A stretch of DNA of 64,000 bases from Vibrio penaeicida (GCF_002933855.1 NZ_BFAQ01000013.1:62001-126000), one strand, 5' to 3'. Counted from the first letter of the stretch, positions 53,065 to 62,655 are shown. Numbers and translations: made by a program. Notes: a model not told the origin generated them from the letters alone.

Positions 53065-54186
53065 TCAACAGAAACACTGCTGAGTTTCACAACACGTAAA
53101 GTCATCCAATAACATTCCTGCCTGCTCGTAGTGATTTAAGACAGACGTGTCCAACCCAAGCTCAGCACCAATAATGCTGCATGGTGTTGCGAATCGACCG
53201 CGGAATTTGTATATGAAGCAAAGCAAATTGTTTCCGTGAACCAGTTTGGGACCAGACAAAAATAAGTTGCGATGAAGGGTGGATTCATCAAATTTATTGA
53301 CGATAGGAAATCCGTCTTCTGCCATGTCAAAGAGATCAGTTACCGGACCGAGGTGGGTATCGAAACCCGTGCAGTTGATGGGTTTTCCCTTACTTATAAG
53401 TGTGTCACCTGTGGTTGATATCAGTTCATACTGATCTTCTGAAGCTCGAACTTCCAATACTTTAAATCCCTGCTCAAGTTCGACTAAATCCATGTTTGCC
53501 AAAGACGATAAACGCTCGGCTGTATATGGACTCAACACTCTACTTGGGTCGTAGGTATCTTCTTGTTCGCTACCCGAATCAATCAAGGTGACGCGCTTTC
53601 CCTTGATTGCCAGATTAAATGCAGCATCTACACCACTTTCATATGTGCCAATTACGGCGTAATGTTCTTCTTTGCAATCACCCCAGGAATCGATCTGGCT
53701 GTTATGCAAACAAAGTTCACTGCCTTCAAAGGCATTCAACCGAGGAGTGGCATACTCTCCACCTGCCCATATTAAGTACTGGCATAGGATAGGTTCACCC
53801 GATTCCGTTTTTACCAAATAGCGGTCTTCGCTATGAGGAGTTACTTCAACAACCTTAGTATTTTCATTCACCGGTAAGTCGTAATGCTTCGCCACGCTAC
53901 GCAAGTATTGAGCATAATCTGCACCACTTGGATGTTCTTTGTTTAAACTGAATGCAGGGGAAGTATCCGGCGTGATCGCGTTCAGGTCGGTCTGGTGATA
54001 GCCGTTACTGGGAAATGACGGGGTGATCATTCGCATTTCCTTTGGCCATGCTTCAAAGCTACTACCAATGGTATTAGCATCAATGACCAACATGTCTTCG
54101 TTTTTGATCTCCATTTGTTTAAGCAGAGCAGCACAGCCTAAACCTGCAGGACCTGCTCCAATGATGACCACATTTATCTTTTTCAA
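53065..54186 (-). CDS. FAD/NAD(P)-binding oxidoreductase with Cys-rich C-terminus (ArsO-like)
   Basis: A 373-residue flavoprotein. GAGPAGLGCAALL at about 10-22 binds FAD, and a second Rossmann motif GTYESGVDAAFNL lies near 178-190; the layout is that of flavin-containing monooxygenase/thioredoxin-reductase relatives such as ArsO. The final nine residues are CCETQQCFC with four cysteines (365, 366, 371, 373), an unusual metal- or arsenic-binding-like tail. It is co-transcribed with an ACR3-like transporter, supporting a role in metalloid handling. The reaction is not known. Confidence 0.68.
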   Translation of the reverse strand: MKKINVVIIGAGPAGLGCAALLKQMEIKNEDMLVIDANTIGSSFEAWPKEMRMITPSFPSNGYHQTDLNAITPDTSPAFSLNKEHPSGADYAQYLRSVAKHYDLPVNENTKVVEVTPHSEDRYLVKTESGEPILCQYLIWAGGEYATPRLNAFEGSELCLHNSQIDSWGDCKEEHYAVIGTYESGVDAAFNLAIKGKRVTLIDSGSEQEDTYDPSRVLSPYTAERLSSLANMDLVELEQGFKVLEVRASEDQYELISTTGDTLISKGKPINCTGFDTHLGPVTDLFDMAEDGFPIVNKFDESTLHRNLFLSGPKLVHGNNLLCFIYKFRGRFATPCSIIGAELGLDTSVLNHYEQAGMLLDDFTCCETQQCFC

Positions 54187-54529
54187 ATTACAATCTCATC
54201 CTTTGAATATATGTGATGTTATAACATATTATAAACTAATAAAGATGAGAGTAATTATCATTTGTGAAAATGAAATTTATCTTCTGATTATGAGGTTGAA
54301 AGTGGGAGGTAACCTATTGATTGGTATGGGCAGCTTGACTGCCTAAACTGAATTCAGGTAGTAGAACGGTTGGATCTTAGTGCGAAGGAATTTGCAAAGT
54401 ACGAATTTCTAAAGCAATTGTGGACGGTACTGATAAACGAGGTATACGTCTTAAATTGGGCGTTATGAATCGAAATAAAATGACACCTATGGCATAAAGG
54501 CTGATGCTCAACTTTGCTAGGAGTGCTAA
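54187..54529. other. Intergenic region upstream of the flavoprotein and GNAT genes
   Basis: A 343-base gap. It holds the palindrome described separately at 54216-54227, near the flavoprotein start. The rest is AT-rich with no supported gene. GGGCGTTATG near 54458 looks like one end of an integron attC site but no partner end was found. Confidence 0.4.
54216..54227. promoter_or_regulatory. 12-bp palindrome, candidate repressor operator
   Basis: ATGTTATAACAT is a perfect palindrome 30 bases upstream of the flavoprotein start. The AT-rich dyad form is like sites of ArsR/SmtB-type repressors, though no such gene is next to it. Confidence 0.45.
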
Positions 54530-54979
54530 TTGGATTTTACGGAAATTAAAAGTAATGAAGTTCCCCTTCGTCTATTACTAGAAGCAGACCCTTCTGAGAA
54601 GAGCATTTCGTCGTACTTGGAAGGATCTTGGTGTTTCGCTGCTGTAGAAAATAGCGAAATAATAGGCGCTTGTGTGGTGAAGTTGAAAAGCCGCGATGTT
54701 GCGGAAATCTACAACATCTCCATTACACCTAACTATCAAGGGCGGGGTATCGGTTCAGAGCTTATGCGCTACACGTTGGCTGAATTACGTTTTAAAAATG
54801 TCAAAAAAGTAGAACTTGGTACGGGTACATTTGGATACCAACTATCTTATTATCAACGAATGGGCTTCAGAGTCGATTCTGTTGCTAAAGATCATTTCCT
54901 GCTTAACTATACAGACCCGATATTTGAAAATGGCATACAGCATAAAGATATGTTGAGGCTGTATTTGAATCTTGAGTAA
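54530..54979 (+). CDS. GNAT family N-acetyltransferase
   Basis: A 149-residue acetyl-CoA-dependent acetyltransferase. Motif A, ISITPNYQGRGIGSELMRYTL (about residues 64-84), has the pyrophosphate-binding QGRGIG. The late QLSYYQRMGFR segment is the usual motif B. The start is TTG 54530 with AGGAG 6 bases upstream. Substrate unknown. First of several small genes in an accessory stretch. Confidence 0.82.
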   Translation: MDFTEIKSNEVPLRLLLEADPSEKSISSYLEGSWCFAAVENSEIIGACVVKLKSRDVAEIYNISITPNYQGRGIGSELMRYTLAELRFKNVKKVELGTGTFGYQLSYYQRMGFRVDSVAKDHFLLNYTDPIFENGIQHKDMLRLYLNLE

Positions 54980-55041
54980 AACCGACAACATTATCCCACC
55001 CATTTTAGTATCTAGATTTACCCAAAAAACATTGAGGAAAC

Positions 55042-55530
55042 ATGGAAGTTAGAAGAATTCGTTCAACCGATTTAGAAGGTTTTTTTGCTTTGTGGCAAGG
55101 TGTCTTTGATGAGGGTATTTATCTTAGAAGCCCACCGCCTCCAAAAGAAAAGATCTCGTTTGTATTAAATAAAATTGAAGAGAAAAAGATCCCCCAATTT
55201 GTTGCTGAAATAGATGGAAAGATTGTTGGAAGTATTGAGGTTTTCCCAGGGACGATGTGCGGGATGGACTCGGATGATGTCGGTTTTTTGGGTGCGCAAG
55301 TACACGCCGATTTTAGGCGTCTTGGCATTGGTCGAAAGTTACTTGATGCAGTAATATTAGACAGTAAGCGATTTGGGTACAAAGAATTGAATCTTGAGGT
55401 GTACAGCTCGAATCTGCCTGCCCAAAAACTTTACCAAGCCTTTGGGTTTGAATATTCAGGTCAAGCGAATGAAGTCACTCTCCCTTCAGGAAAAACAGAG
55501 CAAAGTTCAAAAATGCGCTTAATCATCTGA
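55042..55530 (+). CDS. GNAT family N-acetyltransferase
   Basis: A 162-residue acetyltransferase. Motif A is VHADFRRLGIGRKLLDAVI (about residues 90-108), followed by LEVYSSNLPAQKLYQAFGFEYSG. TGAGGAA precedes ATG. It is not closely similar to the preceding GNAT, so it is not a recent duplicate. Substrate unknown. Confidence 0.83.
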   Translation: MEVRRIRSTDLEGFFALWQGVFDEGIYLRSPPPPKEKISFVLNKIEEKKIPQFVAEIDGKIVGSIEVFPGTMCGMDSDDVGFLGAQVHADFRRLGIGRKLLDAVILDSKRFGYKELNLEVYSSNLPAQKLYQAFGFEYSGQANEVTLPSGKTEQSSKMRLII

Positions 55531-55596
55531 TCAGCGTTTAAGCTTATGTTGATGCTAAATTTGTTTGGATAACCACCTTTATGTACCCTCTTAAAT

Positions 55597-55998
55597 ATGG
55601 AAAATATTGACCAGTTCACCATCCAGCCTCACAAAGGAAATTATGAAACTAGACCGCTAGAATCATGCCTTTTCTACAGTGGTAGACCACTGGACTTTAA
55701 CGTTCCTGGCTATGTTATTGAAGAGCAGTATGAATGTGACGGCTATTTTCTGCTTCTTCTTAGCTGGGACTGTGTGTTTGAAGAGGGTTGCGAGGTTGTT
55801 GTTATCAGCAAATCGTTTGATTTAGTTGGCAAATGTAGTATCACGCCTTATTACAACAGTTATGTGTTGAGTTCCGTGACTCAATTGGGGTCTGACCTTT
55901 ACCAATTGACTTTTAATCATTCTGAATATTTCGAACTGACTGTCAATTACCCTAAAAAATGCTGGTATCAACGTACTCTAACACTGAGAAAATCTTAA
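55597..55998 (+). CDS. Hypothetical protein
   Basis: A 133-residue protein that I do not recognise. It is acidic, rich in aromatic residues and beta-prone (GYFLLLLSWDCVFEEG, YNSYVLSSVTQLGSDLYQ), with no signal peptide or membrane helix. ATG 55597 has no strong ribosome site. It lies between a GNAT gene and a DUF6506-like gene in the accessory stretch, in the same orientation. Confidence 0.5.
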   Translation: MENIDQFTIQPHKGNYETRPLESCLFYSGRPLDFNVPGYVIEEQYECDGYFLLLLSWDCVFEEGCEVVVISKSFDLVGKCSITPYYNSYVLSSVTQLGSDLYQLTFNHSEYFELTVNYPKKCWYQRTLTLRKS

Positions 55999-56025
55999 CT
56001 TAGAGTAAGAAAATAGGAGAGCGCT

Positions 56026-56331
56026 ATGTTGGAAAAATACGGATTTATCGTTAAAGCAAACAACTACCGCCATACGAAAGATAGCGCAAGGCTCGATACC
56101 GAAGGCTTTTCCACACAAGTCGTTTGTGTGAGTAGCGACGAAGAAGCTATTCTCGCCGCTGAAACAATGATAAACCAAGGTATTCAAGTTATAGAGTTGT
56201 GTGGGGGATTTGGTCAGGAAAGTGCTGAGTTTGTTATCGCGCAATTAGACACTCAAGTTCCCATTGGTTATGTCACATTTAATAGTAAAGAACAGCAGAA
56301 GTTAGCTCGCCTTATTCCCACTTCAAATTAG
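56026..56331 (+). CDS. DUF6506-like small protein
   Basis: A 101-residue soluble protein with alternating strands and helices (YGFIVKANNY, STQVVCVSS, VIELCGGFG, VPIGYVTFN). It resembles a family listed as DUF6506, found beside transport and regulatory genes; function unknown. GGAGAG precedes ATG. The core GGFG turn may bind a ligand, which is speculation. Confidence 0.55.
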   Translation: MLEKYGFIVKANNYRHTKDSARLDTEGFSTQVVCVSSDEEAILAAETMINQGIQVIELCGGFGQESAEFVIAQLDTQVPIGYVTFNSKEQQKLARLIPTSN

Positions 56332-56346
56332 TAAAGAGAAGCATGA

Positions 56347-56460
56347 ATTCCATTTAAAACCGTTGTGGCGGGCATTGATGATGGTAACCATGGCTCTATT
56401 GCTCTGTTCAAAAAACTAGGCTTTCAACAAGAAGAAGATGGCTTCAAACGGGGGCTTTAG
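56347..56460 (+). pseudogene. C-terminal remnant of a GNAT acetyltransferase gene
   Basis: A frame open from 56347 to TAG 56460 reads VVAGIDDGNHGSIALFKKLG and then FQQEEDGFKRGL, a typical end of a GNAT protein (the GSIALFKKLGF motif). No start codon, ribosome site or N-terminal part exists: the frame is closed by TGA at 56344. It is probably a deletion remnant. Confidence 0.6.
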
Positions 56461-56475
56461 ATCTGCTATAAAATG

Positions 56476-56501
56476 GGTTTCCTTGGTTGTACAAGGAAAC
56501 C
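56476..56501. terminator. Hairpin between convergent genes, possible terminator
   Basis: Perfect 10-bp inverted repeat (56476-56485 with 56492-56501) with a 6-base loop, without a strong T-run, downstream of the chemoreceptor gene. Confidence 0.4.
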
Positions 56502-56554
56502 GACAAACAAATTTCCGCCGAGAGAATCTCTCCCCGAACGCTAAAAAATACGAC

Positions 56555-58462
56555 CTAATATCTAAACTGCCCAACGATCATTTCTAATCGCCCTGCGGCT
56601 TGACTTACCTCTCCACTGTTTTGGACTGACACATTCACAGCTTGCTTAGTATTGTTAGCCAAATCGGCTATGTGAGTGATGTTTCTATCTATATCTGCCG
56701 AAACCATGGCTTGTTCTTCCGATGCCGTTGCAATTTGTGAGTTCATATCAAAAATGGCGCTGACTTCCTCGACAATTCGCTGAATAGCTTTAACAGCATT
56801 GATGGTTTGCTGATTCGTGTTTCCTGCTTGCGACAAACTTTCTTGCATTAGGTTTACGGTGTTTTTTACGCCAATTGATAAGCCACTGATGGTCTCTTCG
56901 ATGACTTTTGTGGAATCTGTGGTTCGTTTTGCAAGTTGCCTTACTTCATCGGCGACAACAGCAAAACCTCGTCCATTCTCACCGGCACGGGCTGCTTCAA
57001 TCGCAGCATTTAACGCGAGCAGATTCGTTTGCTCGGTAATTTCGCTGATCACAGAGACAACGGATTGAATCTCGGTGCTTTGTTGTTCCAGCTGCAGTAC
57101 CAAATTTTGTGAGTTGGTAATATTGTCGGTGAGCCCTTGAATGCTGTCGCCTGCAATGTGGCTAAGACGCATACTTTCTTCTGCATCCATCTTCACTTTG
57201 TGGGCAGTGCTCGCTGCATTTTCAATGTTCGATGCAATCTCATTCGTGGTCATCAGCATCTGGTTAACAGCGGTGGCGATAGAAGAGGATTCTAACTGCT
57301 GCTGCTCTGCGTTATCCAAACTCGTATTGGCAGCAACCTGAGAAGATTCGGCAGCGTGAGCAAGTTGTACCGTCACTGCAGCCATTTCGAGGATACTGTC
57401 TTGAAGCTTGCCAACAAATTTATCAAACGACTGACTAAGCTGAGCAAGTTCATCTTTCCCGTCATCATTCATGCGCACGGTTAAATCGCCTTCACCTTCC
57501 GCGATATTGCGCATCATATTTCTTACGTTAATAAGGCGATTGGATATCTGGAAACTTAACAAGATAAGCAAAGACGAAATAAACAGCCCAATGCCAATAC
57601 CGAAACTGCGAAGTTTGACTTTGGCTTCACCACGTAACTGATTGACCAGCGCGCCTATCTGTACTTGCATTTTATTCAAGCTGTCTTCCGTTCCGTGCAC
57701 ATTCTTTCGCAGCTCACCACGCATACCGCTATTGTGATCCAACCCCAAAGCTTTACAGGCTTCATAAAGTTCACCAAATGCTTCTCGATAACCGTTTGAT
57801 GCCAAGCTGAGTGCATCGACCATTGCTGTTGATAATGGCTGAGCTTGAATTTTGCTGTGGAACGTTTGCCAATGCTTCTGAACCTGTTGGAATTGTTCGT
57901 GACGTTGCGTTAAGAAAAATCGATTTTGGCTGTCTACCAAGCGTAAGAAATCATTGGAGAGGCTAGGGCGATCCGCTGATATTAGTAGGTTATTGAGCTT
58001 TACTTCTTTAGCATTGAGATCCCCAAGCAATCCAGAGGTTTCATCTAGCCCAATATAAGACATCTGCGTAGCCAGTCGATTGAACTGGTTTAGGTACTGC
58101 TCCAAAGTACGTTCAATATGGTCGAAATCGGTATTACTTTGGCTCGCGTATTGTGCCAGCTGGCTATCCAAGTTACTCACTCTAGAAAGAAGTGAAGTGT
58201 AGCTGGATTCAAATTTTTTAATGTATTTCGGATCTTTACGAGCCAAGAAGTCTTTTTCATGTCGTCGAAGTAAGAGAAGCTCTGTTTCACTTTGTGCATT
58301 TTGCTCTGCTGCAAACTGAAGGTTTTCTAGCTCTTGGCTGACGCTGCTTTCATAAGCCGCATAGGCAACAATACAAACCAATAGCGATACAGTGACCGCC
58401 AGAAGCTTTGTTTTAATCTTAAATTGCGAAAGTGCACTTGCGCTTTTTGTTTTCAATGGCAT
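56555..58462 (-). CDS. Methyl-accepting chemotaxis protein with helical periplasmic sensor
   Basis: A 635-residue chemoreceptor. Membrane helices at about 17-37 and 288-310 enclose a helical periplasmic domain; [20 protein letters not shown] near its start is characteristic of the HBM (helical bimodular) sensor group, which binds organic acids. HAMP follows, and the conserved signalling tip [20 protein letters not shown] lies near residues 475-495. The start at 58462 has AAGGAG 7 bases upstream; a longer frame to 58603 would add 47 residues before the membrane helix and lacks support. Confidence 0.9.
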   Translation of the reverse strand: MPLKTKSASALSQFKIKTKLLAVTVSLLVCIVAYAAYESSVSQELENLQFAAEQNAQSETELLLLRRHEKDFLARKDPKYIKKFESSYTSLLSRVSNLDSQLAQYASQSNTDFDHIERTLEQYLNQFNRLATQMSYIGLDETSGLLGDLNAKEVKLNNLLISADRPSLSNDFLRLVDSQNRFFLTQRHEQFQQVQKHWQTFHSKIQAQPLSTAMVDALSLASNGYREAFGELYEACKALGLDHNSGMRGELRKNVHGTEDSLNKMQVQIGALVNQLRGEAKVKLRSFGIGIGLFISSLLILLSFQISNRLINVRNMMRNIAEGEGDLTVRMNDDGKDELAQLSQSFDKFVGKLQDSILEMAAVTVQLAHAAESSQVAANTSLDNAEQQQLESSSIATAVNQMLMTTNEIASNIENAASTAHKVKMDAEESMRLSHIAGDSIQGLTDNITNSQNLVLQLEQQSTEIQSVVSVISEITEQTNLLALNAAIEAARAGENGRGFAVVADEVRQLAKRTTDSTKVIEETISGLSIGVKNTVNLMQESLSQAGNTNQQTINAVKAIQRIVEEVSAIFDMNSQIATASEEQAMVSADIDRNITHIADLANNTKQAVNVSVQNSGEVSQAAGRLEMIVGQFRY

Positions 58463-58683
58463 ACCTAGCTCCTTGACCCAAAAGATGTCATTTACCGTAT
58501 GCACTCGCACAGGCAAATTCGCTTTCATTGGTTGGACTGACGTTAAATAAAACGATACGGCATGATTCGTTAAATCAAATAAGCGACTGCCGGCTAAGAT
58601 CAACCGATCTCAAATGTTACAGTTATATTTATTTTTTATGACAGGCAGTACTATTAACAGATAGCATGATATTTATAGAATGC

Positions 58684-58709
58684 AAGAAGGTGCTTATTAG
58701 CACCTTCTT
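58684..58709 (-). terminator. Probable terminator after fdhD
   Basis: Perfect 10-bp stem (58684-58693 with 58700-58709), 6-base loop, 34 bases after the fdhD stop; T-run is weak. It also lies upstream of the chemoreceptor gene. Confidence 0.5.
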
Positions 58710-58742
58710 AAATAGGAAGAAAGTTTATTTCCTAGTAGGGGT

Positions 58743-59570
58743 TTATTGATTTCCTTTTACATCAAACTCCATTTTTTCTGCCCCAGTAAACACCTGAAAA
58801 CGCAATCCTTTTGCTCGTGCAATAGTCGTAATCCCAAATTTTCTGGCTAAATCTAGCCCCATTTGAGTGACTCCAGAGCGTGATAGCAAAACAGGAATCC
58901 CCATTTGAGCCACTTTAATGACCATCTCTGATGTCAGTCGACCGGTTGTATAGAAGATTTTGTCTTCTCCCGACTCCTGATTTAGCCACATTTCCCCAGC
59001 TAAGGTATCCACAGCATTATGACGCCCGACATCTTCAACAAAAGAGAGAATGTCTTCTCGTCGGCACACTGCGCAACCATGAACACCGCCTGCTTTTTTA
59101 TACGTGTCATTGTGATGGGTTAGTGCTTCTAACGAGGCATAAATATCAGACTGTTTGGTCACTACGTTCGGAACTTGGTAGTTTTCTAGCTTTTTCATTA
59201 CATTGCCGTACATGGTGCCCTGGCCACATCCCGACGTGACTGTTTTCTTCTTTAGCGCTTTTTCTAAGTGATCGGTATTTTCTTTGGTGATCACGGCTGC
59301 CGTGCCAGTTTCCCAATCAATAATGACAGACTCAATGGCCGAAGGATCTTCAATAAAACTTTGGTTTTTTAAGTAACCCAAAACCAAAGCTTCAGGGCGC
59401 GAGCCTAACGTCATCAAGGTTACGATTTCCTTCCAATTCAGCATCACAGTAATAGGGCGTTCACATGCGATTTCTTTAACCATGCGCTCGCCATACTCAT
59501 CAAACACCTCAACTTCTTGAGTTGGAGATGGAGTGTTTCCGCTTTTTATTATTTTTGGTTGGTAAGACAC
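58743..59570 (-). CDS. fdhD: Formate dehydrogenase accessory sulfurtransferase FdhD
   Basis: Transfers sulfur from cysteine desulfurase to the Mo-bisMGD cofactor before it enters formate dehydrogenase. Protein of 275 residues; the sulfur-carrying Cys pair is Cys166/Cys169 in HGCAVCRRED, followed by FVEDVGRHNAVDTL, the most conserved family segment. GCGQGTMYG near residue 115 is a further conserved loop. It is divergent from the DUF3305-DUF3306-fdh operon, so it probably shares regulation with it. Confidence 0.93.
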   Translation of the reverse strand: MSYQPKIIKSGNTPSPTQEVEVFDEYGERMVKEIACERPITVMLNWKEIVTLMTLGSRPEALVLGYLKNQSFIEDPSAIESVIIDWETGTAAVITKENTDHLEKALKKKTVTSGCGQGTMYGNVMKKLENYQVPNVVTKQSDIYASLEALTHHNDTYKKAGGVHGCAVCRREDILSFVEDVGRHNAVDTLAGEMWLNQESGEDKIFYTTGRLTSEMVIKVAQMGIPVLLSRSGVTQMGLDLARKFGITTIARAKGLRFQVFTGAEKMEFDVKGNQ

Positions 59571-59707
59571 AGAGATTCCTTAGCAAAATATTCTTTCTTA
59601 AATGATTACAGCAATAACCCTGCCATTTTGTTTTGCCCTAATGTTCGCACATAGCGTTGGCTTAAGAATTGCTTCGATTGCTATGAGTATCAAAGTCTGA
59701 GTATAAG

Positions 59708-60151
59708 ATGAGAATTGAAATGTCATTGGAAAAGAATGAAAACCTTTGGACAATTGAATGCCAACTCGAAAGCCATAACGTCGGGGAAGGGCGCTGGGTA
59801 ACCCAACAATGGGAATGGAAAGGTGTGAACCTAAAGCCAACCAAACCAAGCCCGCTAACTTTGGCATTGGAGCTGTATAAAGATGAGCGAACGGACTATC
59901 GCTTTAATCTAAGCTCGGTTCAACCGAAGCTATTCCTCGCTTTAGAAAACCTAGACACTTTAGAACCTGTGAAGCTGACTGCTTCTCAATCAGTCGCTGC
60001 CAGTTATCTTGATGGCGATTATTTAGTGCTTTCCATCGAAATGCCGTTGCCGATTCAAGCGTGGATGGAAGCATTCATAGGGCGACATGGTGAACTTTTA
60101 GAACAGAAACGTAAAAAACGTAAAGGGGCGGGCAGAGCCAGTGGCAAGTGA
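59708..60151 (+). CDS. DUF3305 family protein, formate dehydrogenase locus
   Basis: A 147-residue soluble protein of the DUF3305 family, found almost only beside DUF3306 in formate dehydrogenase loci. The core is RWVTQQWEWKGVNLKP (residues about 29-44) and the C-terminus is strongly basic (EQKRKKRKGAGR). Role unknown; an assembly function is inferred from context. It overlaps the next gene by 11 bases. ATG 59708 and ATG 59720 are both possible starts. Confidence 0.78.
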   Translation: MRIEMSLEKNENLWTIECQLESHNVGEGRWVTQQWEWKGVNLKPTKPSPLTLALELYKDERTDYRFNLSSVQPKLFLALENLDTLEPVKLTASQSVAASYLDGDYLVLSIEMPLPIQAWMEAFIGRHGELLEQKRKKRKGAGRASGK

Positions 60152-60767
60152 TTTTTTAAAGCGTTGGTCTCAGCGCAAATTACAAGATGACGAAGAGCAA
60201 GCGTCGGTCATAAACCAAGAACATAATACTTCTGGTAGTGAGGTGCTTGTCGCAGACGTTAACGCAGTCGACATCGCCGATGCCAATCTTATTGAAGATA
60301 CGGATGTTGACGAAAGTAAAACCTCTAAAGAATCATTGTTAGAAGATGACGATCCATCAGGTGAGCCATCTGTAGCAACGCTATTGAGTAAAGGGGCAGA
60401 AACCGCTGTTAAGAAAGCCGCACTGAGAAAGCTTTTCCTAAGCGGCGAATTCAGTGAGGTCGATGCGCTGAATGACTACGACCACGACTATTCGAAAGTA
60501 GGCAACCTCACCCAAGAAGCCGCTGAAAAGCTAAGAGGTTGGGTGAAAGAAAAGCTCGATGAAACGAATGAAGAAGAGAAAAATCAAGCAATAGCCATGC
60601 AAGACAAAGTGTTAAAGGAAAATGAAGACGCAAACTCCGAAGAGCTATCGCCACAATCAGAAGAGCCAAAAACAAAATTAAGTGAACCAAAAATAGAACA
60701 AGATGAGCCTCAATCTGAAGAAAACAAACCTAATTCAGGAATGAGCGAGACAAAATATACCACATAG
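60141..60767 (+). CDS. DUF3306 family protein, formate dehydrogenase locus
   Basis: A 208-residue acidic protein. The N-terminus FLKRWSQRKLQ and the middle AALRKLFLSGEFSEVDALNDYDHDY (segment at residues about 94-118) are the DUF3306 hallmarks. The C-terminal third is low complexity, with repeated Glu, Pro, Ser and Lys (SEEPKTKLSEPKIEQDEP), likely unstructured. Start is GTG 60141, translationally coupled to DUF3305. Function unknown. Confidence 0.78.
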   Translation: MASDFLKRWSQRKLQDDEEQASVINQEHNTSGSEVLVADVNAVDIADANLIEDTDVDESKTSKESLLEDDDPSGEPSVATLLSKGAETAVKKAALRKLFLSGEFSEVDALNDYDHDYSKVGNLTQEAAEKLRGWVKEKLDETNEEEKNQAIAMQDKVLKENEDANSEELSPQSEEPKTKLSEPKIEQDEPQSEENKPNSGMSETKYTT

Positions 60768-60806
60768 AAAGTAGGTACATTTTGACGCCTTGCTTATAAA
60801 ACAACC

Positions 60807-60823
60807 TGCGACAAATTGTCACA
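60807..60823. promoter_or_regulatory. 17-bp dyad upstream of the formate dehydrogenase operon
   Basis: TGCGACAAATTGTCACA contains perfect GACAA-A-TTGTC arms (60810-60820), about 120 bases before the polyferredoxin start. Spacing does not fit CRP or FNR; the binding protein is unknown. Confidence 0.4.
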
Positions 60824-60939
60824 ACCACCTAACCGCGCGCACAAAATGCAAACTTCAAATTCACCATTCGGTCAATAGATAGCGGTTGGATCGCTAATTG
60901 CTTTACTGGTTCTTAAATGAGCGGAATACACGCTCACAC

Positions 60940-62646
60940 ATGGAACCAAAAGCAATGTTAAAACAAAAACTTCAAAATGCTTCTAGCGTGAATGGACGAG
61001 CTAGAGCAACCGCGTTAACCAACACTGTGGAGCTGACCAACCTAATTCCCCCAACGGTCAGCTACCACAGTGGGGGGCACACACTCGTGATTGGTCCATT
61101 TTCAATCCTTTCCGAGATAGAGGCACAGCTCGATTCACTTTCATCTCTTACCCTGCTGTGTACTGAACAAGATGCAGATAGAAGCCAACTGATCAATCCA
61201 TCTCGCCTATATTTTGGCCAACAACCCCATGTTCACGGCTTTCTCGGTGCCTTTAAGGTTACGGTGAACCACGATGGAAGCAGTGTGAATTTAGCTACCG
61301 CAGCTATTGGGCACGACTGCTTCGATATTGTGCTGGATATGACCCTTAACGGGATTATGAGTGAAGAAGTGCCTGTACCCGGTTATTTCCCATGTGGACG
61401 TGGATACCCAACATTACCTGAAGCTTTAGAATCCATACCGGATCTTATGGGCACGTTTGATAAGCCTAAGTATTTCCGTTTAGATACCGACAAATGCGCC
61501 CACAGCTCGCGCGGTATTAAAGGGTGTGACCGCTGTGTAGACGCCTGCCCAGCAGGTGCACTTACGAGCGATGGCAATGACCAAATTGGGCATAAGATTC
61601 AGATAAACCCTTACCTATGCCAAGGCGTTGGAACTTGTGCAACAGCCTGTCCAACGGAAGCGATCCACTACGCCATTCCCGAACCTGTTCAAACCCAATC
61701 GTTCGTTGAAAAGCTGCTAGCCAATTATAAAGAGGCAGGTGGGGAGAACCCCATCATTTTGTTTTGTAACAGTCGACACGAAAGTTACAACGCGATGGCG
61801 TTAGATTCACTACCAGAAAACGTTATACCCGTTGAACTAGAGGAACTGCCTTCAGTAGGAATGGATACGTGGTTCGCAGCATTAGTCAATGGCGCATGTC
61901 AGGTGATGTTTGCTGCCAGTAAAAAAATGCCTCCGACCATTCTAAGAGTGTTAGGGCAAGAAGTAGATACCGCCCAAACACTGCTTAGCCAAATGAACTT
62001 AGATCCTTCTCGTATTCGAATTTTATATTTAGAAGAGCTGAAAGGCGGTGAGCCCGTTTTGCGAGATTCTCATCAAATGCCTTCTCTTTTAAGTACACCA
62101 GTTGGTGTATTAAACGGTTCGAAAAGAGAGCGCCTTTACTTAGCACTCGATTCACTAGCGGCTAACCACATTCCTGTTCAAACCATTACCAACATTCCGA
62201 CCAGTGCGCCTTTTGGCAATGTAAGTTGTGTCGGTAAAGATTGCACTTTATGTATGGGCTGCGTTGCGGTGTGTCCAACAGGAGCGCTTCATAATGACGG
62301 TGTTTCACCACAACTTAACTTTGTAGAACAAGATTGCATTCAATGCGGCATGTGTGAAAAAGCTTGCCCAGAAAGCGCGTTAACACTGACACCAAGGTTT
62401 AACTGGGACGCAGCGCAGCGCAAACAGGTTCAAGTTATTCATCAAGAAAAAGCGGCGGAATGTTTACGATGCGGTAAACCATTTGCACCTCAGTCTATGA
62501 TCGACATGCTTCAGAACAAGTTACGCGGTCACTCTCATTTCTCTGACGAAGTAGCCATCAACAGGATTGCAATGTGCGAGGACTGCCGTGTCGTCGATAT
62601 GTTTAATAGCTTGGCTGACCAGCCAGAAAAGCAGCTCAATGTGTAA
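60940..62646 (+). CDS. Multi-cluster 4Fe-4S ferredoxin-type protein of the fdh locus
   Basis: A 568-residue cytoplasmic electron-transfer protein with at least four ferredoxin-type clusters: CDRCVDACPAG (about 195), CQGVGTCATACP (about 225), CTLCMGCVAVCP (about 437) and CIQCGMCEKACP (about 466). A further CLRCG ... CEDC set lies near the C-terminus. It may link formate dehydrogenase with other redox partners. The start is unclear: ATG 60940, ATG 60955 and TTG 60898 all lack a good ribosome site. The TorD-like chaperone gene follows after 9 bases. Confidence 0.85.
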   Translation: MEPKAMLKQKLQNASSVNGRARATALTNTVELTNLIPPTVSYHSGGHTLVIGPFSILSEIEAQLDSLSSLTLLCTEQDADRSQLINPSRLYFGQQPHVHGFLGAFKVTVNHDGSSVNLATAAIGHDCFDIVLDMTLNGIMSEEVPVPGYFPCGRGYPTLPEALESIPDLMGTFDKPKYFRLDTDKCAHSSRGIKGCDRCVDACPAGALTSDGNDQIGHKIQINPYLCQGVGTCATACPTEAIHYAIPEPVQTQSFVEKLLANYKEAGGENPIILFCNSRHESYNAMALDSLPENVIPVELEELPSVGMDTWFAALVNGACQVMFAASKKMPPTILRVLGQEVDTAQTLLSQMNLDPSRIRILYLEELKGGEPVLRDSHQMPSLLSTPVGVLNGSKRERLYLALDSLAANHIPVQTITNIPTSAPFGNVSCVGKDCTLCMGCVAVCPTGALHNDGVSPQLNFVEQDCIQCGMCEKACPESALTLTPRFNWDAAQRKQVQVIHQEKAAECLRCGKPFAPQSMIDMLQNKLRGHSHFSDEVAINRIAMCEDCRVVDMFNSLADQPEKQLNV

Positions 62647-62655
62647 GGGAAGCGA

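Noticed and set aside
54452..54475. Integron attC-like end (GGGCGTTATG) among GNAT and orphan genes
   Set aside because: No matching left end or imperfect palindrome was found, and later gene gaps lack such sites.
60807..60823. CRP or FNR site before the polyferredoxin gene
   Set aside because: The half-sites are 7 bases apart, not 6 as in CRP, and FNR half-sites are absent.
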